DNA of 5,148 nt from Deltaproteobacteria bacterium (GCA_023262305.1 JALRCK010000129.1:1-5148), one strand, 5' to 3'. Counted from the first letter of the stretch, positions 1 through 5,141 are shown. The notes: generated from the letters alone by a model not told the origin. Numbers and translations are program-made.

Positions 1-452
1 ACCTTCTCGTGATTCAAGACAGCGGCAGTGTCTTCCGATTTGCTAACATCTACACTCCACCGAGCGAGTTCCCCTGAGACGGCTGGTTCATTCGAACGGT
101 CATTATATCGCCCCTCGCCGACCACCCACGTAACGAGCGCCTTGACGATCTCCGGATTGATAAGGCGAGGTCTCCTCAAGTGAAGCGGATCGCCACCATA
201 CGGGACAATCGGCCCTCGGTAGTCCTCATCACGGAGAACCGTGAGCAAGACCTTCTCAACCAATTCCCCGTTCACCAAGAGGCCAGGGATGGCGCATGGT
301 TGTTCCGAATGCACCGTAGCAGGTGTGTCTGATGACTGAACTACTGGAGAGACGGTCGTCAGCTCTGCACGTTCAAACATCTCATTCAGCACTTCTTGAA
401 TTATGGCCGAATTCGCTCCCGAGCCGACTCCTGTTTGCCTCATACTACTCAT
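1..452 (-). CDS. Unrecognised protein, 3'-truncated at the left window edge
   Basis: The minus strand is open from an ATG at 452 to the window edge, giving 150 complete codons with no stop. A GAGG Shine-Dalgarno lies about 7 bases upstream, and an in-frame TGA lies just before it, so the start must be this ATG or the ATG three codons later (443). The product begins MSSMRQTG. Residues about 30-52 are rich in Ser, Thr, Val and Pro and look like a flexible linker. A more globular part follows from about residue 54, with an IPGLLVNGELVEKVL segment, a PYGGDP turn and a helix ending ALVTWVVGEGRY near 105-116. I see no signal peptide, membrane segment or known catalytic motif. It lies 113 bp downstream of the sigma factor gene in the same direction and may be in its transcript. 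The family is unknown; that the frame is coding is well supported by its length, its ribosome site and its orientation. Confidence 0.8.
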   Translation of the reverse strand, partial: MSSMRQTGVGSGANSAIIQEVLNEMFERAELTTVSPVVQSSDTPATVHSEQPCAIPGLLVNGELVEKVLLTVLRDEDYRGPIVPYGGDPLHLRRPRLINPEIVKALVTWVVGEGRYNDRSNEPAVSGELARWSVDVSKSEDTAAVLNHEK

Positions 453-565
453 ACTCTTACCTCACACCCTGTTAGACACAATCTCCCTCCATCAACCTCA
501 TCGTGCCCAACCTATAAAACCGAATGTAAAATTGTCGGGCCAGCACTGTAGCGACCGTTATGGTA
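453..565 (-). promoter_or_regulatory. Gap between sigma gene and left-edge gene: strong Shine-Dalgarno, 10-codon upstream ORF, weak promoter candidate
   Basis: Read on the minus strand, this gap holds a strong GGAGGGAG at 490-483, too far from the ATG at 452 to serve it directly. It is placed instead for a TTG at 481 that opens a 10-codon frame. The stop of that frame (TGA, 451-449) overlaps the downstream ATG as ATGA. Such an arrangement can couple translation of a leader to the next gene. Upstream, CCGACA and TATAGG with a 16-base spacer resemble a weak sigma-70 promoter. No convincing terminator hairpin follows the sigma gene, so read-through from the operon is possible. All of this is inference from short motifs. 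Confidence 0.25.
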
Positions 566-1759
566 TTAATCGTCGAGTTCCGCCTGTTGTGCCTCTAAAA
601 CCTTTCGGATCCTGGCCTTGGCCGCGATTACCCTCAGACTTACCGCTGCTCTGCTAATTCCTCCATACAGTGACCCGATATCTTCCATGTTCCTCGGCTC
701 CGATCCATTTAATCCGAAGTAAAGTTCAAGCACCTCCCGATCCGCATCCCTGAGCTTTCGAAGGGCGTTGCGCACAGACTCTTCAGCGTTCGGCATCAAT
801 TCAGCGTCACATGGCGCCTCCACTTCGGGCTCGTCATAAACACCGCCGAGTGGGAAAACATGTGGACGCAGCGGGCGGTCTAAAACGTCCTGAATCTCGA
901 GCTTGGTTGGAGACCTCTTCCCATCCCGTTGCCTCAGAGAAGAGAATATACTTTCGACGTCAAAAGGATCTCCCCCCTTTTCGCGCAGGGCACACTGGGC
1001 TTCTGTGACCAGTTGGATGGCCCGATAATCGGGGCTTGGAAACCCCATTGGGCTCTCCAACACGGTCCTCATAGCGCTTTCGACACCCTGCCGGATCCAA
1101 GGCCAAGCATAGGTTGAAAAACGGCCAACTCCGTCGTACCTATCCACCGCTCGAATGAGCCCGATATTACCTCCCTGAGTGACCTCGTTAATCTCGCTCA
1201 TTCTTCCCCACCTTCTGCACTCAAAATCCGCCAGTTTGAACACCATGGGCAAGCTGCCGCTCACGATCCTATCCTTCAGGTGTTGAACGCGCTCGAGCTC
1301 GGCAGAGGGCACATCCCCTTGCTGTGTGTCCTCCCAGATTTTGACAATGGCGCGATCCTTAATCCGATACAACCATATCGCCTCCGCTATCTGACGCCGA
1401 GCTGCAATCGCCTGGGTCTCTGGCAGTGGCGAGACGCAATTATTCAGCCGCTCAATCCCCGCGACTATTCCTGGAATCGCCTCCCTCAGATTACTAAGAA
1501 TGCGGTCCGCTGCTCTCCTGCGAATTTCCAGCCCGGTTGTGGTTCCACTCTTTGCTGTTTCCTCTGTAATTAAGCTAACGATCCGATCTCTAAATTGAGG
1601 GACCTTGAGCCCCTCCGTTAGAACTGATTTACGAGCTTCCTCCAGTGAACGAAACAGTTGATACACATTCTCTATTGAAAGAGCGTTTGCGCGTACATCT
1701 TGCATGTAGCCAGTCGAAAAAAGACTCCGCGAAATGTCACCAGCAGATTGATCACGCAT
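566..1759 (-). CDS. Divergent sigma-70 family RNA polymerase sigma factor
   Basis: This 397-aa protein should bind core RNA polymerase and direct it to specific promoters. Region 2 spans about residues 155-231: a 2.1-like helix (KDRIVSGSLPMVFKLA), the core-binding 2.2 segment (TQGGNIGLIRAVDRYD, 194-209) and the 2.3/2.4 segment (RFSTYAWPWIRQGV, 213-226). A divergent region 3 covers about 240-295, an acidic linker about 305-325, and region 4 about 329-389, with LRDADREVLELYFGL followed by a helix-turn-helix (DIGSLYGGISRAAVS). The first 150 or so residues are helical and contain no region 1.1 or 1.2 that I can recognise. The length resembles group 2 or 3 sigma factors and is well above that of ECF factors, which lack region 3. 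The start is supported by AAGGA eight bases upstream of the ATG. The gene follows the 280-aa gene after 17 bp, suggesting one operon. Several promoter-contact residues are altered (see findings). Family assignment is firm; the target promoters are unknown. Confidence 0.93.
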   Translation of the reverse strand: MRDQSAGDISRSLFSTGYMQDVRANALSIENVYQLFRSLEEARKSVLTEGLKVPQFRDRIVSLITEETAKSGTTTGLEIRRRAADRILSNLREAIPGIVAGIERLNNCVSPLPETQAIAARRQIAEAIWLYRIKDRAIVKIWEDTQQGDVPSAELERVQHLKDRIVSGSLPMVFKLADFECRRWGRMSEINEVTQGGNIGLIRAVDRYDGVGRFSTYAWPWIRQGVESAMRTVLESPMGFPSPDYRAIQLVTEAQCALREKGGDPFDVESIFSSLRQRDGKRSPTKLEIQDVLDRPLRPHVFPLGGVYDEPEVEAPCDAELMPNAEESVRNALRKLRDADREVLELYFGLNGSEPRNMEDIGSLYGGISRAAVSLRVIAAKARIRKVLEAQQAELDD

Positions 1760-1776
1760 CGGCTGCTTCCTTGTTC

Positions 1777-2619
1777 TTACTTGACCGATGAAACCCAGGG
1801 CGTCATTTTTGCCTCTACCGCCTGAAGTTCATTCTCGTAGTGAGCACCACGTTGCCGAGCGATAGTGTCTCTCCGACACTTAGCAGCCGCCGTTACAACA
1901 GCCTTCGCGAGAGCCTTTTTTGACTCGTCGGGTATCGGTACATACCCGCTAAATAAGCGGTCAAGCTTATCAGCAAGCGTAGCCAAATCTTTTATCTCAC
2001 CAATGCTAACGTATTCACGATCAACACGGTTTTTGATCTCATTGCAGAAACGGGCAGTCTCAACGATAAATTGAGAGTGACCCCCGAGATCGGCAGCTTT
2101 TGGCATGAATGCCTGCGCCGCTTCGCTCTCCTTTACATAACCCACGGGGTCGTCGATATCTAAAGCGTCAGGAGTTGCCATCGCTGCGTTCACATATCCG
2201 ATAGCGATCCTCAACTTCTCAACGAATACCTCAGTCCACAGCGCTTGCGGCGCTAGAGCTCTCTTAACCTCTTCACTACCAAGTCCCATACTCTCAAGCT
2301 CTTGACTGAGAGCGGCTAGACGTGAGACGAGGTTGCCAGCCGGAACTCCATGAATGGGTGTAGGCATCCGATTAGCAAACCCTCGATAGCATATGTCACG
2401 AATTAACCCGGGAACATCACGGACTAAAAGGCTCTCTACAGCCCCTGACAGGCTGAGCACCAACCTCGGGTTAAGTTTAGCCTCTTGCTTGAGGCCTGCA
2501 AGAGCTCTCTCCCAACCTTCCGGTGTGTGAGGTGAAATACCTCTTCCAAGCTGTTCGATGAAATGCCGAGTATCGTCGTCTTGGACATGAACTGGCGTTT
2601 GTTGTGAAAGTGAACTCAT
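1777..2619 (-). CDS. Unrecognised, mostly helical 280-aa protein, co-transcribed with the sigma factor
   Basis: The ATG at 2619 follows a very strong Shine-Dalgarno (GAGGAGGGAG, 5-base gap from its core), so the start is secure. I do not recognise the family. The product is soluble, with no signal peptide or membrane span, and most of it looks alpha-helical: about 54-76, 97-111, 115-148, 180-200, 206-225 and a basic, alanine-rich helix at 231-268 (SKKALAKAVVTAAAK followed by RRDTIARQR). The N-terminus (1-30) is polar and probably flexible. Three cysteines (77, 192, 248) are scattered and do not form a metal-binding pattern. The gene lies 17 bp upstream of the sigma factor gene in the same direction, so it is probably the first gene of that operon. 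Products paired this closely with sigma factors are often their regulators, such as anti-sigma factors or activators. That role is only inferred here, and no known anti-sigma fold is evident. Confidence 0.88.
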   Translation of the reverse strand: MSSLSQQTPVHVQDDDTRHFIEQLGRGISPHTPEGWERALAGLKQEAKLNPRLVLSLSGAVESLLVRDVPGLIRDICYRGFANRMPTPIHGVPAGNLVSRLAALSQELESMGLGSEEVKRALAPQALWTEVFVEKLRIAIGYVNAAMATPDALDIDDPVGYVKESEAAQAFMPKAADLGGHSQFIVETARFCNEIKNRVDREYVSIGEIKDLATLADKLDRLFSGYVPIPDESKKALAKAVVTAAAKCRRDTIARQRGAHYENELQAVEAKMTPWVSSVK

Positions 2620-2621
2620 AA

Positions 2622-2631
2622 CTCCCTCCTC
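2622..2631 (-). promoter_or_regulatory. Strong ribosome binding site of the 280-aa gene
   Basis: The minus strand reads GAGGAGGGAG directly ahead of TT-ATG. It is the strongest Shine-Dalgarno in the window apart from the similar one before the 315-aa gene, and it fixes the start at 2619. Confidence 0.75.
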
Positions 2632-2641
2632 GCAGTACGAT

Positions 2642-2658
2642 TACATTTACACTATGTA
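2642..2658. repeat. Small inverted repeat (TACAT-7-ATGTA) upstream of the 280-aa gene
   Basis: TACAT at 2642-2646 and ATGTA at 2654-2658 are perfect inverted copies around a 7-base spacer, 23 bases upstream of the leftward start codon. The spacing and position would suit an operator overlapping a promoter -10 element or the transcript start. A repeat this short can arise by chance, so it is only a candidate. Confidence 0.3.
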
Positions 2659-2790
2659 TCCATCTGGAACTAAATTCTGACTGAGGCTATCGATAAGGAC
2701 GATTAAAACGCTCCTTACCAGCCATCAGAGCCAAACAGTACGATGTGAAGATAGCGCGCCTGTTCCCTTACGCAAACAAAGTGATAGGTG

Positions 2791-2820
2791 TTCAAATACG
2801 GTGCGTTTTATTGGTTAAAT
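2791..2820 (+). promoter_or_regulatory. Weak candidate promoter for the Tat-signal gene
   Basis: TTCAAA (2791-2796) and TTAAAT (2815-2820) lie 18 bases apart and each match four of six positions of the sigma-70 -35 and -10 consensus. A transcript starting here would carry the hairpin at 2828-2852 at its very 5' end. The match is weak, and the real promoter may be read by the divergent sigma factor instead. Confidence 0.22.
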
Positions 2821-2827
2821 CATGCAT

Positions 2828-2852
2828 CTCCTCTCCCGCGGCTGGAGGGGAG
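2828..2852. repeat. Strong GC-rich hairpin in the divergent intergenic region
   Basis: CTCCTCTCC (2828-2836) pairs over nine positions with GGAGGGGAG (2844-2852), with a single T-G wobble and a 7-base loop. No T-run follows on either strand, so it does not look like an intrinsic terminator. On a plus transcript it would form an RNA hairpin about 135 bases before the start at 2987, and its right arm is itself Shine-Dalgarno-like. A 5' mRNA stabiliser, a regulatory RNA element or a protein-binding site are all possible. Confidence 0.5.
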
Positions 2853-2974
2853 TTGGCACAAAGCGTTTTGCGGGTGCTACGGGATTGGATTTCGTTGAAG
2901 AGATGACCAGCGAGCTAGAACCGACCCGTTCGGACTAGGTTCCAGTTCTTCGATAGGCTGATCTGCGTATGTAC

Positions 2975-2982
2975 AGAGGAGA
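2975..2982 (+). promoter_or_regulatory. Ribosome binding site that fixes the start at 2987
   Basis: AGAGGAGA lies five bases before the ATG at 2987. An in-frame ATG exists six codons earlier (2969), but this purine tract lies downstream of it and nothing comparable precedes it. The later start also leaves a more typical Tat leader. Confidence 0.75.
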
Positions 2983-2986
2983 CCAT

Positions 2987-3778
2987 ATGACGGGCCACTC
3001 AATCTCAACACATCGTCGACAGGCGCTGGTCATTCTAGGGGCCGGCGCAGCGAGTGTAGCGTTACCAGCGGTAAGCAACTTTCTTCGGAACCACTCAAGC
3101 CTCATCCGCATCGACCAGGCTCTTCGGGAACTTGACCCCTCGCTTTTGACCAATCTGACGAGCAACCCACAAACGTTCGACTCGCGCGTGCAAGGGATCG
3201 TGAATAAACTGAATACCTTTGATGGCAAGGAACCGAATCAATTATTCAAACAGGGCGCCGCGCTGATTCGACGGGGACGTATCCGATTTGAATTGGACAC
3301 CGCTCTTACCGACCCGTTTACAATCTCTGACCACGGTATCACTATCGGCGGAGGATGGATTAAGACGGTTAAAAACTCGCGCGCAGAGTCGAGTGATGTA
3401 GCTATCGCGCTCGCGGCTATCGGTGGTGCCCTTGCCTACAAGCTCGCGCTTGAGCATAACCCAATTCGTCAGCTAGATTTTTCCCCACACGCCGCACCGT
3501 TAATCGTTGCGATACTCACCACTGAGCGTATGCTAGGGGCTGACCCGAGCCAGGACCTCAACGAATGGCACCTTCATTTTAAGGATGTGCTGGCTGAGTC
3601 ACCGCGAGGGGCCTCCCCCGTCGAAGTCGCTATCTACTCAAACCTTGAACATATTCTGGGAAGAAAACCGACCCTCGACAACTCAACAACCGTTACTGCT
3701 TTGGCCAAGGAGGTCAGGGAACTGATGCGACAGCTGGAGTTCGATACAAGAACGGTCGGGCGGGTTGACTCGTTTTAA
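2987..3778 (+). CDS. Unrecognised 263-aa protein with a Tat-like export signal
   Basis: Starting at 2987, the protein opens with a short polar segment, then a twin-arginine pair and a hydrophobic stretch (THRRQALVILGAGAASVALP, residues 8-27). This is the layout of a Tat signal, with RRQAL in place of the ideal RRxFL. Cleavage might occur after AVS at 30, or the segment may stay as a membrane anchor; there is no lipobox cysteine. The mature part has no motif I know. It contains a Gly-rich turn (GITIGGGW, 117-124), a hydrophobic helix (VAIALAAIGGALAYKLAL, 138-155), a second apolar helix (APLIVAILTTERML, 170-183) and a charged C-terminal helix (239-252). The first apolar helix could be a membrane span or a buried helix. 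The gene is alone on the plus strand, divergent from the sigma operon and convergent with the 315-aa gene. An exported, folded or membrane-anchored protein is likely; its activity is unknown. Confidence 0.85.
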   Translation: MTGHSISTHRRQALVILGAGAASVALPAVSNFLRNHSSLIRIDQALRELDPSLLTNLTSNPQTFDSRVQGIVNKLNTFDGKEPNQLFKQGAALIRRGRIRFELDTALTDPFTISDHGITIGGGWIKTVKNSRAESSDVAIALAAIGGALAYKLALEHNPIRQLDFSPHAAPLIVAILTTERMLGADPSQDLNEWHLHFKDVLAESPRGASPVEVAIYSNLEHILGRKPTLDNSTTVTALAKEVRELMRQLEFDTRTVGRVDSF

Positions 3779-3909
3779 TGATTGAACCGAGAGTGATGCG
3801 CTATTTGCTAAAATTTGAGACCAACCAGGTCGGTAGAGCCTTTGAGGGAAGTAAATCCGAAAAGCAAAAGGGAAAATACTATGACAATCCGCTACTTGTG
3901 TGCTTATGA
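3778..3909 (+). CDS. Possible 43-aa protein, translationally coupled to the Tat-signal gene
   Basis: The ATG overlaps the stop of the preceding gene as TAATG, an arrangement typical of translational coupling. The 43-codon frame begins MIEPRVMRYLLKFETNQVGR and continues through a Lys-, Ser- and Glu-rich stretch (about 25-33) to a hydrophobic end (NPLLVCL). It has no Shine-Dalgarno of its own, which coupling could compensate for. It resembles no known small protein, and a frame of this length can occur by chance, so it is only a candidate. Its stop overlaps the ATG of a still smaller frame. Confidence 0.3.
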   Translation: MIEPRVMRYLLKFETNQVGRAFEGSKSEKQKGKYYDNPLLVCL

Positions 3910-3974
3910 GTAGCCTGATCGAATCTTACAAAGGTTATTGCGGAGGATACGACAGCGGTGACATAACTTGCTAA
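3906..3974 (+). CDS. Possible 22-aa peptide overlapping the 43-aa frame (ATGA)
   Basis: The ATG at 3906 overlaps the TGA of the 43-codon frame, and 22 codons follow before a TAA. The peptide begins MSSLIESYKGYCGG and ends DSGDITC, with two cysteines (residues 12 and 22) and three tyrosines. There is no independent ribosome site. It is reported because it would be the third member of a coupled chain; on length alone it would not be called. Confidence 0.13.
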   Translation: MSSLIESYKGYCGGYDSGDITC

Positions 3975-4058
3975 CCACTTCATTTGTCGATCAATTGCTC
4001 ATAAAAGCGCTTTGCCGAGGTTCAAGCCACCCGCCTAGCCGCCGGAAGAGTGCTCTAC

Positions 4059-4103
4059 GATCAACTGGTTTGAATAAACCAATCCACACAACCAATTTTG
4101 ATC
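4059..4103. repeat. Nested inverted repeat (GATCAA ... TTGATC with inner TGGTTT/AAACCA)
   Basis: GATCAA (4059-4064) pairs with TTGATC (4098-4103), and TGGTT (4066-4070) pairs with AACCA (4090-4094), forming an imperfect 11-bp stem. Alternatively TGGTTT (4066-4071) pairs with the nearby AAACCA (4076-4081) around a GAAT loop. The two folds exclude each other. No T-run follows on the plus strand. It may be a protein site, an RNA switch-like structure or a remnant. Confidence 0.35.
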
Positions 4104-4129
4104 AGTCTGGACGTGTTGCGCCTCGCGCC

Positions 4130-4152
4130 AAAAAAAGTTGGCTCTGCAACTT
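4130..4152 (-). terminator. Putative intrinsic terminator of the 315-aa gene
   Basis: On the minus strand, AAGTTG and CAACTT form a 6-bp stem around the loop CAGAGC, and the transcript runs directly into a tract of seven T (4136-4130, its first bases shared with the stem). It lies 32 bases past the stop codon at 4185. The stem is short and only two of its pairs are GC, so it may be leaky, but position, orientation and T-tract all fit. Confidence 0.5.
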
Positions 4153-4184
4153 CGCTGCCTGAGATCTCGCCTAACCTTGAAAAA

Positions 4185-5132
4185 TCACTTACCCCAGACT
4201 GCGCGGAGTAACCTCTGGGTGATGCTCTCCCTTTCCTCCATCCTTACGGGCTCCGTTCGGCTCGCCGGCATATAACACAGTTGTCCTTCCGCTAGTGCAA
4301 GGAACTCCTGGACGCCGGCAGGACCGGTGAACGTATTACGGCGTGAGCTCTCGAGCCCGCCTGACAGGATGTCGACTACAATCTTCCGCCTTGCTGCTCT
4401 CCCATATTCACAGCTGGCGAGATAGCGAAGCTCATCGGAAGAAAAGACACTAGGAATGTTATCTTTCCCCATCGGCACAAGACCGAGAAACTGGAAGTTT
4501 CGACAAACTCCCTCCACCGCATCGTTCACATAAGGAGCTTGAGCCACCTGTCTCCTGACGTCAGACTGACTTGTGCAACCTGCTTCTGTGAGATAGCCCA
4601 CAACGTCAGCAAGACGATGGGAAAGCTCGGGGTATTGCCTCATCGAATCTGCCAATCGCAGCTCCGAAACCACGCGTTCGCTCGCTGATTGGAATTGGCT
4701 TCTTGTAATCGCCTGCGATTGAATCTTATCGTAGATACCTTCTGAGCGACCGGCGCTGATATACTGCACTATATTGAACCGCGGTATGTTGGGGCTCGTA
4801 AGAGCGCGTGCGAGTCGAAGAAGCGCCTCGCGTTGTACGGTGAAGGCCAATTCAACGTTCGAGCTGCGGGGGTCGCCGTCCCAGATGCAACGTGGGTGGA
4901 GGGCCTCCCTCCGTTCAGGAATTTCATTAAGCCAGTTGGCTATCTCCTGACGCGTCACCCGGTGGTTCTCAACAGAGGCGCCCGCGGGCAATTGGGTGGG
5001 TCGCGCCAAGTAAGCATAGCAAGCTGTATCCCCTGTATCCCCTTGCGGTTGACGAGAGTCTCTTTGACCCCCGGCTTTCCGGTCTTGGGAATCGAAACGC
5101 TGTCGGCCCTCTGCAAAACCCATCTCACTCAT
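4185..5132 (-). CDS. Unrecognised 315-aa protein
   Basis: The ATG at 5132 follows GGAGGAGT, fixing the start; a second in-frame ATG at codon 4 is less well placed. I do not recognise the product. Residues 1-36 are polar and repetitive in Gln, Asp, Gly and Arg (for example QRFDSQDRKAGGQRDS), so they are probably disordered. A mainly helical body follows, with segments at about 60-75 (VTRQEIANWLNEIPER), 92-110, 144-164, 168-183 and 231-257 (SSDELRYLASCEYGRAARRK leads into a basic helix). The C-terminus (about 298-315) is a charged helix ending AVWGK. Six cysteines (38, 82, 186, 210, 241, 286) are dispersed without a CxxC pair. No signal peptide or membrane span is seen. Basic helices could bind nucleic acid, but no standard helix-turn-helix is evident. 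It is convergent with the Tat-signal gene and has its own probable terminator, so it need not share a transcript with the sigma operon. Confidence 0.87.
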   Translation of the reverse strand: MSEMGFAEGRQRFDSQDRKAGGQRDSRQPQGDTGDTACYAYLARPTQLPAGASVENHRVTRQEIANWLNEIPERREALHPRCIWDGDPRSSNVELAFTVQREALLRLARALTSPNIPRFNIVQYISAGRSEGIYDKIQSQAITRSQFQSASERVVSELRLADSMRQYPELSHRLADVVGYLTEAGCTSQSDVRRQVAQAPYVNDAVEGVCRNFQFLGLVPMGKDNIPSVFSSDELRYLASCEYGRAARRKIVVDILSGGLESSRRNTFTGPAGVQEFLALAEGQLCYMPASRTEPVRMEERESITQRLLRAVWGK

Positions 5133-5133
5133 A

Positions 5134-5141
5134 ACTCCTCC
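5134..5141 (-). promoter_or_regulatory. Strong ribosome binding site of the 315-aa gene
   Basis: The minus strand reads GGAGGAGT just ahead of T-ATG. The last bases and the start (GGAGTTATGAGT) are identical to those of the 280-aa gene. The promoter lies beyond the right edge. Confidence 0.72.

Larger units (their letters stand above)
2620..2968. other. Divergent intergenic region between the 280-aa gene and the Tat-signal gene
   Basis: These 349 bp separate two divergently transcribed genes and must hold their promoters. I find no credible protein gene in either strand. What can be seen is a strong hairpin at 2828-2852, a small inverted repeat at 2642-2658 close to the leftward gene, an 8-base palindrome TATCGATA at 2688-2695, and a weak rightward promoter candidate at 2791-2820. 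Very short frames with purine-rich leaders also occur, for example 11 codons from an ATG at 2827 on the minus strand, just after GGAGAGGAG. They are too short to call as genes. Confidence 0.6.
3910..4184. other. Convergent intergenic region, mostly without genes
   Basis: This stretch lies between the plus-strand genes and the end of the 315-aa gene. Apart from the possible 22-codon frame at its left end, I see no credible gene. It holds an AT-rich nested inverted repeat (4059-4103), a second copy of the repeat core (3988-3997), a short GC-rich palindrome GCGC-CTC-GCGC (4118-4128) and the leftward terminator at 4130-4152. No convincing terminator for the plus-strand genes is visible. Confidence 0.5.

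Noticed and set aside
403..657. Open frame of 84 codons on the plus strand
   Set aside because: It lies antisense across the end of the sigma gene, the gap and the start of the left-edge gene, has no ribosome site, and its product is low in charged residues and protein-unlike.
1280..1573. Open frame of 97 codons on the plus strand inside the sigma gene
   Set aside because: It is antisense to a confidently coding region, has no Shine-Dalgarno, and is best explained as a shadow of that gene's codon usage.
2969..2986. Upstream ATG as the start of the Tat-signal protein
   Set aside because: The only good Shine-Dalgarno lies between the two ATGs and serves the one at 2987.
2935..3228. Minus-strand frame of 97 codons over the start of the Tat-signal gene
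   Set aside because: It is antisense to a gene with a clear ribosome site and export signal, and its Arg- and Ser-rich product is typical of a shadow frame.
3879..3983. Minus-strand frame of 34 codons with a hydrophobic start (MKWLASYVTAVVSSAI), reminiscent of small membrane toxins
   Set aside because: No Shine-Dalgarno precedes the ATG, it overlaps the coupled small frames on the other strand, and there is no sign of an antitoxin RNA promoter.
4008..4045. GAGGTTCAAGCC resembles a tRNA T-arm
   Set aside because: The flanking bases do not form the 5-bp T stem, and no acceptor or anticodon arm can be built around it.
4118..4136. GCGC-CTC-GCGC hairpin next to a run of seven A, as a possible plus-strand terminator
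   Set aside because: A plus-strand terminator needs a T-run after the stem, and here an A-run follows. On the minus strand the T-run comes before this hairpin, so only the other stem (4135-4152) fits.
3968..4162. TTG-initiated frame of 64 codons in the convergent region
   Set aside because: It has no ribosome site, crosses the inverted repeats and the terminator stem of the opposite gene, and its product has no protein-like pattern.
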